A stretch of 64,000 nt of DNA from an uncultured Bacteroidales bacterium (GTDB lineage Bacteria > Bacteroidota > Bacteroidia > Bacteroidales > UBA932), in contig CAKUSP010000005.1 of NCBI GenBank assembly GCA_934680015.1, positions 71,065 to 135,064 on the forward strand, written 5' to 3'. Made by a program: the position numbers and the translations under genes. The notes below the pieces were generated by a model. That model made no database searches. It saw only the letters and a program-made list of their open reading frames with translations, and was not told the origin of the DNA. This document shows positions 9,270 to 16,735 of the stretch, piece by piece. Each line of letters begins with the position of its first letter. Position 1 is the first letter of the stretch.

Positions 9270-10370
9270 ATGTCATTAAAGTGTGGTATCGTGGGACTGC
9301 CTAATGTAGGTAAATCCACTTTGTTTAATTGCATAAGTTCAGGTAAGGCGCAGAGTGCCAATTTTCCTTTTTGTACCATAGAACCTAATTTAGGCTCTAC
9401 AAATGTTCCAGATCCACGTCTGGAGGTGTTGAGCGAGATCTGCAAGCCAGTACGCACAATTCCAGCTACTGTGGATATAGTTGATATCGCTGGTCTTGTA
9501 AAAGGGGCAAGCCACGGAGAAGGACTTGGTAATCAGTTCTTGGCCAATATTCGTGAGTGCGATGCCATACTGCATGTTCTTCGGTGCTTCGATGATGGAA
9601 ATGTGGTTCACGTCGATGGGTCAGTAGATCCGGTAAGAGATAAGGAAGTGGTAGATACCGAGCTTCAAATAAAGGATTTGGAGATGGTGGAGGCACGATT
9701 GGCAAAGTCGGAAAAAGCAGGAAAGGCAGGGGACAAGGAAGCTGCAAAATTGGCAGCGCTTCTAAGTCGTTATCGCTCCGCTCTTGTCGAAGGAAAATCC
9801 TGTAGGAGTGTAGCTCTTAACAATGATGAGGAGGTTCAAATGGCAAAGGATCTTTTTCTCCTTACTAATAAGCCTGTAATGTATGTATGTAATGTGGACG
9901 ATGCCTCGGCTGTTAATGGTAATGAATATGTAGATGCCGTTAGAGAAGCGGTAAAGGATGAGAATGCTGAGATTCTTGTAATTTCGGCACGTACGGAAAG
10001 TGAAATCGCTGAAATGGATGACTACGAGGATAGAAAAATGTTCCTTGAAGAGATGGGGCTTGAGGAGTCTGGAGTCGTGCGCCTAATACAGAGTGCATAT
10101 CATTTGCTCGGATTACAGACATTTTTTACAGCAGGCCCTGACGAATGCAGGGCTTGGACCATACATAAAGGAGATAAAGCGCCTCGTGCCGCGGGTGTGA
10201 TTCATACCGACTTCGAAAGAGGTTTTATACGTGCAGAAGTGATTAAGTATGATGATTTTGTGAAGTATAAAACAGAATCGGCGTGTAGGGCTGCAGGTAA
10301 GATGGGCATAGAAGGAAAAGATTATGTGGTCCAGGATGGAGATATAATGCACTTCCTTTTCAATGTATAA
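9270..10370 (+). CDS. ychF: Redox-regulated ribosome-binding ATPase YchF
   Basis: A 366-residue Obg-family P-loop protein that prefers ATP and binds ribosomes. The N-terminus begins directly at the Walker A GLPNVGKST (residues 8-16). The G3 motif reads DIAGLVKGASHGEGLGN. The G4 position is NVDD instead of the NKxD of true GTPases, as expected for the ATP-using YchF. The C-terminal TGS domain is seen in LQTFFTAGPDECRAWTIHKG and ends VVQDGDIMHFLFNV. Length and all domains are complete. It is followed after 6 bases by rsmA. Confidence 0.97.
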   Translation: MSLKCGIVGLPNVGKSTLFNCISSGKAQSANFPFCTIEPNLGSTNVPDPRLEVLSEICKPVRTIPATVDIVDIAGLVKGASHGEGLGNQFLANIRECDAILHVLRCFDDGNVVHVDGSVDPVRDKEVVDTELQIKDLEMVEARLAKSEKAGKAGDKEAAKLAALLSRYRSALVEGKSCRSVALNNDEEVQMAKDLFLLTNKPVMYVCNVDDASAVNGNEYVDAVREAVKDENAEILVISARTESEIAEMDDYEDRKMFLEEMGLEESGVVRLIQSAYHLLGLQTFFTAGPDECRAWTIHKGDKAPRAAGVIHTDFERGFIRAEVIKYDDFVKYKTESACRAAGKMGIEGKDYVVQDGDIMHFLFNV

Positions 10371-10376
10371 AGCACT

Positions 10377-11141
10377 ATGGAAGTTAGGGCGAAAAAGTCT
10401 TTAGGACAGCATTTCCTTACAGATCAGAGTATTGCGCGTGTAATCGTGAATGCTTTAGGCGTTAGTGAAGTAAGGGATGTGTTGGAAATTGGTCCTGGAA
10501 TGGGCGTGCTAAGTCAGTATCTTTTAAAGAGAACGGATATCGACCTTAAACTTATAGAACTCGACGGGGAAAGTGTAGTTTACCTGAGAAATCATTTTCC
10601 TGGGATAGAAGGGAAGTTATTGCAAGGGGATTATTTGAAATTGAATATGAGGAGGATTTTTCCTTCCCAATATAGGGTTATAGGAAATTTCCCGTATAAC
10701 ATTTCGTCTCAGATTTTCTTTAAGATACTTGACGATAAGGATATGGTTCCAGAGGTCGTGTGTATGATACAGAAGGAAGTAGCGGATCGTATCGCTGAGC
10801 CTCCAGGGAGTAAGACTTATGGTATTCTTTCCGTATTGCTTCAGGCTTGGTATGATATAGATTATGTACTAAGTGTGGGTCCTGGTGCTTTTTGCCCTCC
10901 GCCTAAGGTACAGTCCGCTGTTATAAGGCTGAGACGGAATTCTCGAAAAGAATTGGGCTGTGATGAAATGCTATTCAGACAGGTTGTTAAAACAGCATTC
11001 AATCAGCGTAGAAAAACACTTAGAAACGCCCTTAAACCCTTAATAAAAGAAGGGCAGGATACATCAGAGGGTATTTTTGATCTTCGTGCTGAGAAGTTAT
11101 CCGTGGAGCAGTTCGTCTATCTTACGCGTCTTCTTTCGTAA
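10377..11141 (+). CDS. rsmA: 16S rRNA dimethyladenosine transferase RsmA (KsgA)
   Basis: This enzyme dimethylates two adjacent adenines near the 3' end of 16S rRNA during 30S maturation. The 254-residue protein shows KKSLGQHFLTD at the N-terminus, the SAM-binding VLEIGPGMGVLSQYLL (about 40-55), the catalytic motif NFPYNISSQIFFKIL (about 102-116) and the C-terminal helical cap with AFNQRRKTLRN. All motifs are intact. It lies 6 bases downstream of ychF in the same direction, and its end overlaps the convergent folA by 25 bases. Confidence 0.97.
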   Translation: MEVRAKKSLGQHFLTDQSIARVIVNALGVSEVRDVLEIGPGMGVLSQYLLKRTDIDLKLIELDGESVVYLRNHFPGIEGKLLQGDYLKLNMRRIFPSQYRVIGNFPYNISSQIFFKILDDKDMVPEVVCMIQKEVADRIAEPPGSKTYGILSVLLQAWYDIDYVLSVGPGAFCPPPKVQSAVIRLRRNSRKELGCDEMLFRQVVKTAFNQRRKTLRNALKPLIKEGQDTSEGIFDLRAEKLSVEQFVYLTRLLS

Positions 11142-11617
11142 ATAACGAATTTGTAGTTCATACCAGTTGCTGGATCTGTTTTAGTTTCGGAACTGCTTTT
11201 GACAGCCCATTTGTTCTGGTCTATCTCTGGAAAGAAGGCATCCGCACCATTAACAGTTGTATGTACATGGGTGATAAATAGTTCGTCCATATCATCTATG
11301 GCGGCCTTATATACGGATGCGCCACCTATTACAAAGACTTTTTCTGCGTTTGCTTTTTCTGCCAATTCGTATGCTTCCTTGAAGGATTGTACGCAGTGAA
11401 CGCCGTCTATAGGGGCACCTCCTGCATTTAAGACGATATTCATGCGTCCTGGGAGGGGTTTTCCTATAGAAAAAAATGTAGTTCTTCCCATAATTACAGG
11501 AAAGCCCTTTGTTTGGGTTTTGAAGTACTTAAGGTCTTCACTAAGATGCCAAGGCAAGTCACCCTTAATCCCTATTCCGTAATTGTCCGCTACTGCGGCT
11601 ATCATGCATTTTTTCAT
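11117..11617 (-). CDS. folA: Dihydrofolate reductase
   Basis: FolA reduces dihydrofolate to tetrahydrofolate with NADPH. The 166-residue sequence has the normal size and motifs: AAVADNYGIGIKGDLPWHL (substrate loop with the Trp, about 7-25), PVIMGRTTFFSIGKPLPGR (NADPH and folate contacts), VFVIGGASVYKAAI and a C-terminal strand pair ending KFVIYERR. The catalytic acidic residue is present as Glu in LSEDLKYFK. It is not next to either thyA, its metabolic partner; those lie 9 and 13 kb away. Confidence 0.95.
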   Translation of the reverse strand: MKKCMIAAVADNYGIGIKGDLPWHLSEDLKYFKTQTKGFPVIMGRTTFFSIGKPLPGRMNIVLNAGGAPIDGVHCVQSFKEAYELAEKANAEKVFVIGGASVYKAAIDDMDELFITHVHTTVNGADAFFPEIDQNKWAVKSSSETKTDPATGMNYKFVIYERRRVR

Positions 11618-11902
11618 AAAGGAAACAAAACATTATTTCATTGTAAAAGTAGTTAAATTCTCAGTTTTGCGCAAATGATGAAGCCTAGATTCCGGTTTTA
11701 ACAATGAACTCAGCTCTCGCCCCACATTTTGTGTAATACCGACACAAAGTTTCTTGCCGTTATCGGCAAGAAATAAGACATTTTTAATTAGCTTATATGA
11801 AATTATGACTCGGCATAGTTCAAACTTCGTTTGGCTCTGCTCTAGGCTTGCATGTAAAGTATCTTTTATCCGATAACAATACACCTGTGGTGTGTGGTGC
11901 TC
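11618..11902. other. 285-base gap between folA and add with two adjacent hairpins
   Basis: No convincing gene lies here. Two perfect hairpins sit side by side: a 7-bp stem TTTGTGT/ACACAAA (11728-11734 with 11742-11748) and a 9-bp stem TTCTTGCCG/CGGCAAGAA with a four-base TTAT loop (11751-11759 with 11764-11772). There is no T-tract on either side, so this is not a standard terminator. An 83-codon reading frame on the minus strand (11633-11884, GTG start) spans the area but resembles no family I know. The region may be a structured leader or small RNA, or decayed sequence. Confidence 0.4.
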
Positions 11903-12970
11903 CTAAGCATTTTCCATTCTATTCTTTGCTTTCTTCCACAATTTTGTTTTTTCATTTTCACTTATGAATGAGTGAGAAATGGCGCATTTCACCATAGCTT
12001 GTGCCTGCGTTTTATTTATAATTCCTGCCACGAATAGACGTTCAAATTCTTTTTTTAGAGTCGTTCTAGAAACCGCAAGATTATCGGTATTTATCGTAAC
12101 CTCCACTCCGGCATTTAAGATGACTGGAAGGGGGTACTGTTCTATGCTATTTACATCATGAAGTGCATGAGTGTCGAGGTTACTTTTGGGACAGATGTCT
12201 AGGCACACGCCACTATCCTTAATTCGTTGCATGATATCGGGATGGGTATAGCATCTAATGCCATGAGCGATTCTCTTAGCTCCATAGTCCAGTGCACAAC
12301 TGATACTTATCGCACCATCCGCTTCTCCTGCATGAATGGTGAAAGGGATTCCTCTTGAGGCGGCATATTCAAAAAGGGCCTTGTAATCCGAAGTTGGAAA
12401 CAAGGCCTCTGCACCTACCAAGTCTATCGCGACGACTCCTTTGCCGAGATTTTTTTCTGCCAATTTGATTGTTTCTAAATTGGCCTGTTCCTTTCCACGC
12501 CCGCGCATACAACATAAGATTAAATTGGCCAATATATCAGGGTAATCTCTCATCCCTTGTTCTAAACCGTCGATAGCGGCACTTACCACTTCTTCTTGCG
12601 TCAATCCGCGATAAACATGCTGCTGGGGCGCGAAACGAATTTCAGAATATATGAGACCTTCTGAAGCAAGCCTTCGGATCAGCGAATATACGCTATATGC
12701 TATGGATTTCTTAGATTGCATTACGGAGATGGGAAGGTCGAAACATTTAAGGTAGTCAACTAGATTGTCGGTGTTTGGTGGACATGTTAGTAACCTGTTT
12801 AACTCTGTAGTGTCTTTAGTAGGTAGTTCGTCTAAATTGCCTCCGAGGCGTGCCATTGTTAAGATATCTTCTGGAGTAAGCGAACCATCAAGATGCAGAT
12901 GGAGATCCACTAAAGCGTACTTTGATGCATTTATCAAAGGGGTGGAGTTATACGTAGAAGTAAAATGCAT
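11903..12970 (-). CDS. add: Adenosine deaminase
   Basis: Add converts adenosine or deoxyadenosine to inosine or deoxyinosine in purine salvage. The 355-residue protein has the family zinc and catalytic motifs in order: DLHLHLDGS (two His ligands, about 23-31), the substrate segment SEIRFAPQQHV, FTIHAGEADG (third His and catalytic Glu, about 210), RIAHGIRC (catalytic His) and EVTINTDNLAVS (fourth ligand Asp). The C-terminal half is complete. A 234-base gap separates its start from the divergent mazG. Confidence 0.94.
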   Translation of the reverse strand: MHFTSTYNSTPLINASKYALVDLHLHLDGSLTPEDILTMARLGGNLDELPTKDTTELNRLLTCPPNTDNLVDYLKCFDLPISVMQSKKSIAYSVYSLIRRLASEGLIYSEIRFAPQQHVYRGLTQEEVVSAAIDGLEQGMRDYPDILANLILCCMRGRGKEQANLETIKLAEKNLGKGVVAIDLVGAEALFPTSDYKALFEYAASRGIPFTIHAGEADGAISISCALDYGAKRIAHGIRCYTHPDIMQRIKDSGVCLDICPKSNLDTHALHDVNSIEQYPLPVILNAGVEVTINTDNLAVSRTTLKKEFERLFVAGIINKTQAQAMVKCAISHSFISENEKTKLWKKAKNRMENA

Positions 12971-13098
12971 GATTATCTAGGTATGTAAATAATCGTACAA
13001 ATTTAATAACGAATTCAGACATTTCAATCGGGTAGAAAGCATTTTTAAAAGATTTTCATGAGTAAGGTGTCGCCAGTTTAGAAAGTTGCTTATAGATG

Positions 13099-13129
13099 TT
13101 CGTCGCGTGTGAAAAATGTCGTATATTTG
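13099..13129 (+). promoter_or_regulatory. Putative promoter TTCG-N19-TATATTTG upstream of mazG
   Basis: TTCG (13099-13102) and TATATTTG (13122-13129) are separated by 19 bases, which fits the Bacteroidota -33/-7 spacing. About 100 bases of untranslated leader would precede mazG. Confidence 0.45.
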
Positions 13130-13228
13130 TCATCGCTTATGAAGCCCAAGAGGGTATTGTTCTAGCAGTAAGAAATTTATGGGTTCAAGGTAAGCACATA
13201 ATGGATGAAACGGATAATTAGTAGGAGT

Positions 13229-14020
13229 ATGCACACTAAAGAAGAAAAAGTTAAGGCATTCGGAGAGTTGCTTTCTGTCATGGATGCATTGCGACAGAAA
13301 TGTCCGTGGAATGCGGAGCAGACCATGGAGAGCATACGACCTATGACGGAGGAAGAAGTGTATGAACTAAGTGACGCTATTATTCGTTCCGATTCTGGGG
13401 ATATTTGTAAAGAGTTGGGCGATTTACTCTATCATATAGTTTTTTATGCAAAAATCGCTGAAGAAAAGGGCGAATTTGATATAGCTGACTCACTTAACAA
13501 AATCTGTGATAAAATGCGATTCCGCCATCCGCATGTATTCGGTGATGATGCAGGAAAGCATTTATCAGCAAAAGAAATAGCTGATACTTGGGAGTTGGTT
13601 AAAGCAAAGGAAAAAGATGGTAACAAAACTATACTTGGGGGTATTCCTCAGACTATGCCTGCACTTCTAAAGGCTCTTTCTATGCAGGAAAAGGCGAGAG
13701 GCTGTGGCTTTGATTGGGAAGAACCTGGCCAAGTTTTTGATAAGGTAGACGAAGAGTTGTTAGAAGTTAAGGGTGCTATTAAAGAAGGTGATATATCACA
13801 TATTGAAGAGGAGTTTGGCGATTTGATGTTTGCTGTAATTAATGCTGCAAGATTACATGGAGTAGATCCTGAAAAGGCGCTTAATTGCACCTGTGATAAA
13901 TTCCGTAGAAGGTTCACTTATTTGGAAGAACATACCATAAGAAAGGGAACGTCACTTAAGGATATGAATCTTAAGGAAATGGATAAAATTTGGGATGAAG
14001 CGAAGAGTAAAGGCTTATAA
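13229..14020 (+). CDS. mazG: Nucleoside triphosphate pyrophosphohydrolase MazG
   Basis: MazG hydrolyses NTPs and dNTPs to monophosphates and pyrophosphate, cleansing the pool of damaged nucleotides. Two tandem MazG domains are visible: the first with CPWNAEQTMESIRPMTEEEV and ELGDLLYHIVFYAKIAEE, the second with DKVDEELLEVKGAIKEG and EEFGDLMFAVINAARLHG. Both EExxE/ExxD metal-binding sets are intact. I place the start at the ATG at 13229, which follows a purine-rich TAGGAG and matches the usual family N-terminus; an in-frame ATG 24 bases upstream would only add eight atypical residues. The end overlaps the next gene by 26 bases. Confidence 0.93.
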   Translation: MHTKEEKVKAFGELLSVMDALRQKCPWNAEQTMESIRPMTEEEVYELSDAIIRSDSGDICKELGDLLYHIVFYAKIAEEKGEFDIADSLNKICDKMRFRHPHVFGDDAGKHLSAKEIADTWELVKAKEKDGNKTILGGIPQTMPALLKALSMQEKARGCGFDWEEPGQVFDKVDEELLEVKGAIKEGDISHIEEEFGDLMFAVINAARLHGVDPEKALNCTCDKFRRRFTYLEEHTIRKGTSLKDMNLKEMDKIWDEAKSKGL

Positions 14021-14399
14021 TCTGATGTCCTTGATGCTTGCAATTGCTTTCATACTTGCAAGTACTGGGGTGAATGTACATCACTGTCATAGTGGGGATG
14101 TACATGTCGGATTATTTCCTCATCTTCCATGCTCTGAGGTAACGGGACATTGTGATTGCAAATGCTGTCATGGTGAAACTGAACATAACGAAGGAGGACA
14201 TTGTGTAGATGATTATTTTCAAGTGGATATTTCTGCCCCATGTCCGCATTTTGAACCTATTCAGATTGTTAGTTTTGTTTTACCTTATATTTCAACGCTA
14301 TCGGCGTCTTTTTTTGAATCCTATACAGAGTTATGTATACCATTAAAGACTCCTTTGATTTTACGAAATCCTAATTCTGTGGAAGTGTTACGTATTTGA
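13995..14399 (+). CDS. Cys/His-rich exported small protein (HYC_CC_PP-like)
   Basis: A 134-residue protein with a basic N-terminus and one hydrophobic signal or anchor helix (about 12-28), followed by a cluster of potential metal ligands: VHHCHSGDVHV, CDCKCCHGETEHNEGGHC and CPHF. This pattern resembles the small Bacteroidota family named for its HYC...CC...PP motifs, which I know mostly from neighbourhoods of TonB receptors. An alternative start is the ATG at 14025, just after the mazG stop. The next gene is a TonB-dependent receptor, so a role in metal (perhaps copper or zinc) acquisition or sensing is inferred. Confidence 0.65.
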   Translation: MKRRVKAYNLMSLMLAIAFILASTGVNVHHCHSGDVHVGLFPHLPCSEVTGHCDCKCCHGETEHNEGGHCVDDYFQVDISAPCPHFEPIQIVSFVLPYISTLSASFFESYTELCIPLKTPLILRNPNSVEVLRI

Positions 14400-14517
14400 T
14401 TTCAAGTTACTTATTTCGAGGAAGCATTTTTTGCCAATAAAACTTAGGACTCGCAATGAGATACAAAAGGCAGAATTAATGCTATTTTTTTGAAAAGTAA
14501 ATAAATTGAAATCAAAT

Positions 14518-16554
14518 ATGAAAAGAATCATTTCGATAATAATATCGTTATTTATTTGTTATTTGGCTTTGGGCCAAGTAGATACTACCGGGTGGTTTGC
14601 CGATAGGTATGACACACTTTCTACTGCTACGGTAAGTTCTCAAGTAGCGGGAAATTATATTCCTAAAGGAAAGGATATAAAAGCCGAAGTTATAACAGCG
14701 GCAGGTCTTTGTAAAATGGCATGTTGTAACCTTGCCGAAAGTTTTGAAAATAGCGCCAGTGTATCTGTCGGTTATGCCGATGCCGTTACGGGAGCGCGTC
14801 AGATTAAACTGCTTGGCCAAAGTGGTATATACACTCAGATGCTAGATGAAAACAGGCCTGTGATGCGAGGTATTTCCGCTCCGTTTGCACTAAACTTTGT
14901 TCCGAGCCAATGGCTTGAAAGCATTCAAGTTAGTAAAGGAGTCAGTTCCGTAATCAATGGCGTGGAATCTATGACAGGCCAGATTAACCTCGAGCATCGT
15001 AAGCCTACTGACGAGAAGCCTCTCTATCTTCAAGCCTCGATAATGGACAATGCCAAGTTCGATGTGAATGCCGTTTCTTCCCTTCAATTAGACTACGAAG
15101 GCAGGTGGAATACTGTAATTTTTGCCCACTTGGATGGAAATTATATACCTATGGATATGAATGGGGATAGTTTTCTCGATGATCCACTTTCCACTCAGAT
15201 TTCTCTCGGGAACAGGTGGTTATATTACGACCCATCCGGCTTGCAGGTTCGTTTCGGAGTATCTGCCATAAGGGACGATCGTAGAGGAGGCCAATCCTCT
15301 CGTCTCACGCCTGATCTTTCTTCTCTTTGGACTTCAGATATTCTCAATCAGAGCTTAGATGCTTTCGTGAAGGTGGGGATGCCTTTGGATGAAACTGGGG
15401 CCAATAGCATAGCCATGGTCGCTGACTATAGTCTTCAGTCTCAGAATTCTAATTTCGGTCTTCGTACATACGATGCCATTCAGCATAGCGTGTTTGTTAA
15501 TTTTTTGTATCAAAGGGAGATAAGTGAATCTCATAAATATACATTGGGATTATCGGATACTTACGACTATTATGACGAGACTGCGCTTTTAACTCTTCTA
15601 CCTGGCGCAGATGCTGTTTCATCGTTTACTCATTTGAACGATTTGGGCGTTTACGGAGAATACACTTTCCACCATGGGGATGATTTTTCTCTTATCGCAG
15701 GGATTCGTGCCGATTGGTTTAATACCGCAGGAGTGCGAGTTAGCCCACGTCTAACTTTGAAATATGCTCCTTTTGAGCAGCTTGTTTTTCGGGCCAATGC
15801 AGGCCGCGGTATTCGCTATTCAGTCCCATTGATTGATAATATTGGCATACTATCTACATCTAAAGAGCTGACCTATAATGCCCTAATGTCGCATCCTCTT
15901 GAAGATGCAATTACGGCAGGCGCGAGTGCCACGTGGTATCTGCCTTTCGAGGGCCTTAAAAATTCATTTTTGAGTTTTGATTATTTTAGAACGGAATTTT
16001 TGAATCAGATGGTCGTGGATTATGACAGGACGCCTGGCGCTATCGATTTATATATGGGTTCTGGGGCTTATACTAACAACTATCAACTCGACTTTAGCAT
16101 AGTACCTCTTGAGCGTCTTACCCTTACGCTGACAGGTCGTTATACCGATTCTAAAGTGTCTTTTGATGGAAGAGGACTTCAAGAAAAGCCTCTAACAAGC
16201 AGGTACAAGGCTGTGTTCAATGCCCAGTATTCCACTAATATGAATAGGTTTATCTTTGATTTTACGGCATCTTTGAATGGCCCTTGTAAAGTATGGGAAT
16301 TTATGAAGCCTTATGGCTATGAAAGTGGATACACGGAAAGTTATCCGCTTCTTTATGCTCAGGTTACTTACCGTACAAAGGGTATTGATTATTATTTCGG
16401 AGTGGAGAATATTACGAATTATACCCAATCTAATCCTATAATCAGTGCTATGGACACCTCATCTTCAAATTTTGATGCAAGTTGCATCTGGGGTCCCCTT
16501 ATGGGAAGACGAATTTATGCTGGTGTTAGGTTTACCCTTTGGAAAACGAATTAA
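14518..16554 (+). CDS. TonB-dependent outer-membrane receptor, probably metal-related
   Basis: A 678-residue receptor with a signal peptide (to about ALGQ) and no carboxypeptidase-regulatory domain. The plug domain is seen in AGLCKMACCNLAESFENSAS, GARQIKLLGQSGIYTQMLDE and SIQVSKGVSSVINGVESMTG, then a beta-barrel with a NYTQSNPI-type C-terminus ending RRIYAGVRFTLWK. The Cys pair in the CCNLAESFE segment is characteristic of a Bacteroidota receptor subfamily often next to HYC_CC_PP and HMA proteins. Both occur here, so copper or another transition metal is the likely cargo. I use the ATG at 14518 over a TTG four codons earlier. Confidence 0.85.
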   Translation: MKRIISIIISLFICYLALGQVDTTGWFADRYDTLSTATVSSQVAGNYIPKGKDIKAEVITAAGLCKMACCNLAESFENSASVSVGYADAVTGARQIKLLGQSGIYTQMLDENRPVMRGISAPFALNFVPSQWLESIQVSKGVSSVINGVESMTGQINLEHRKPTDEKPLYLQASIMDNAKFDVNAVSSLQLDYEGRWNTVIFAHLDGNYIPMDMNGDSFLDDPLSTQISLGNRWLYYDPSGLQVRFGVSAIRDDRRGGQSSRLTPDLSSLWTSDILNQSLDAFVKVGMPLDETGANSIAMVADYSLQSQNSNFGLRTYDAIQHSVFVNFLYQREISESHKYTLGLSDTYDYYDETALLTLLPGADAVSSFTHLNDLGVYGEYTFHHGDDFSLIAGIRADWFNTAGVRVSPRLTLKYAPFEQLVFRANAGRGIRYSVPLIDNIGILSTSKELTYNALMSHPLEDAITAGASATWYLPFEGLKNSFLSFDYFRTEFLNQMVVDYDRTPGAIDLYMGSGAYTNNYQLDFSIVPLERLTLTLTGRYTDSKVSFDGRGLQEKPLTSRYKAVFNAQYSTNMNRFIFDFTASLNGPCKVWEFMKPYGYESGYTESYPLLYAQVTYRTKGIDYYFGVENITNYTQSNPIISAMDTSSSNFDASCIWGPLMGRRIYAGVRFTLWKTN

Positions 16555-16596
16555 GTATATATTATAGAAGGAGTTTATTCCTAGATGCTATGATGA

Positions 16597-16684
16597 TCCT
16601 TTAAAAATAACTTGATAATCTTTGTGTGTCTTTTTGATCTATATTCACTACAAATTTTTACCTACTTATTTTTCAACACTTTCT
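16597..16684 (+). repeat. Dispersed intergenic repeat, copy A (internally deleted)
   Basis: The left part shares ATAATCTTT, TGTGTCTTTT and CTATATTCA blocks with 45372-45423. The right part (CTACAAATTTTTACC, ACTTA, TTTTT, AAC) matches 45489-45527 and the reverse strand of 31479-31538. Copy A lacks about 65 bases present in the middle of copy B. It ends about 50 bases before the GH2 start codon. Confidence 0.6.
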
Positions 16685-16735
16685 TGGCAGAAGAGAAAAG
16701 TTTTTAACATAGCATCGAAGGTAACGAAAACAAAA

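Noticed and set aside
11633..11884. 83-codon reading frame on the minus strand between folA and add
   Set aside because: GTG start, no recognisable family, unusual composition and two hairpins inside it. Listed as a gap, not as a gene.
11885..11902. Purine riboswitch controlling add
   Set aside because: Add is transcribed away from this gap, and its true upstream region (12971-13100) shows no riboswitch-like pairing pattern.
16622..16735. 38-codon extension of the GH2 protein
   Set aside because: TTG start inside the dispersed repeat; the ATG at 16736 starts a proper signal peptide.
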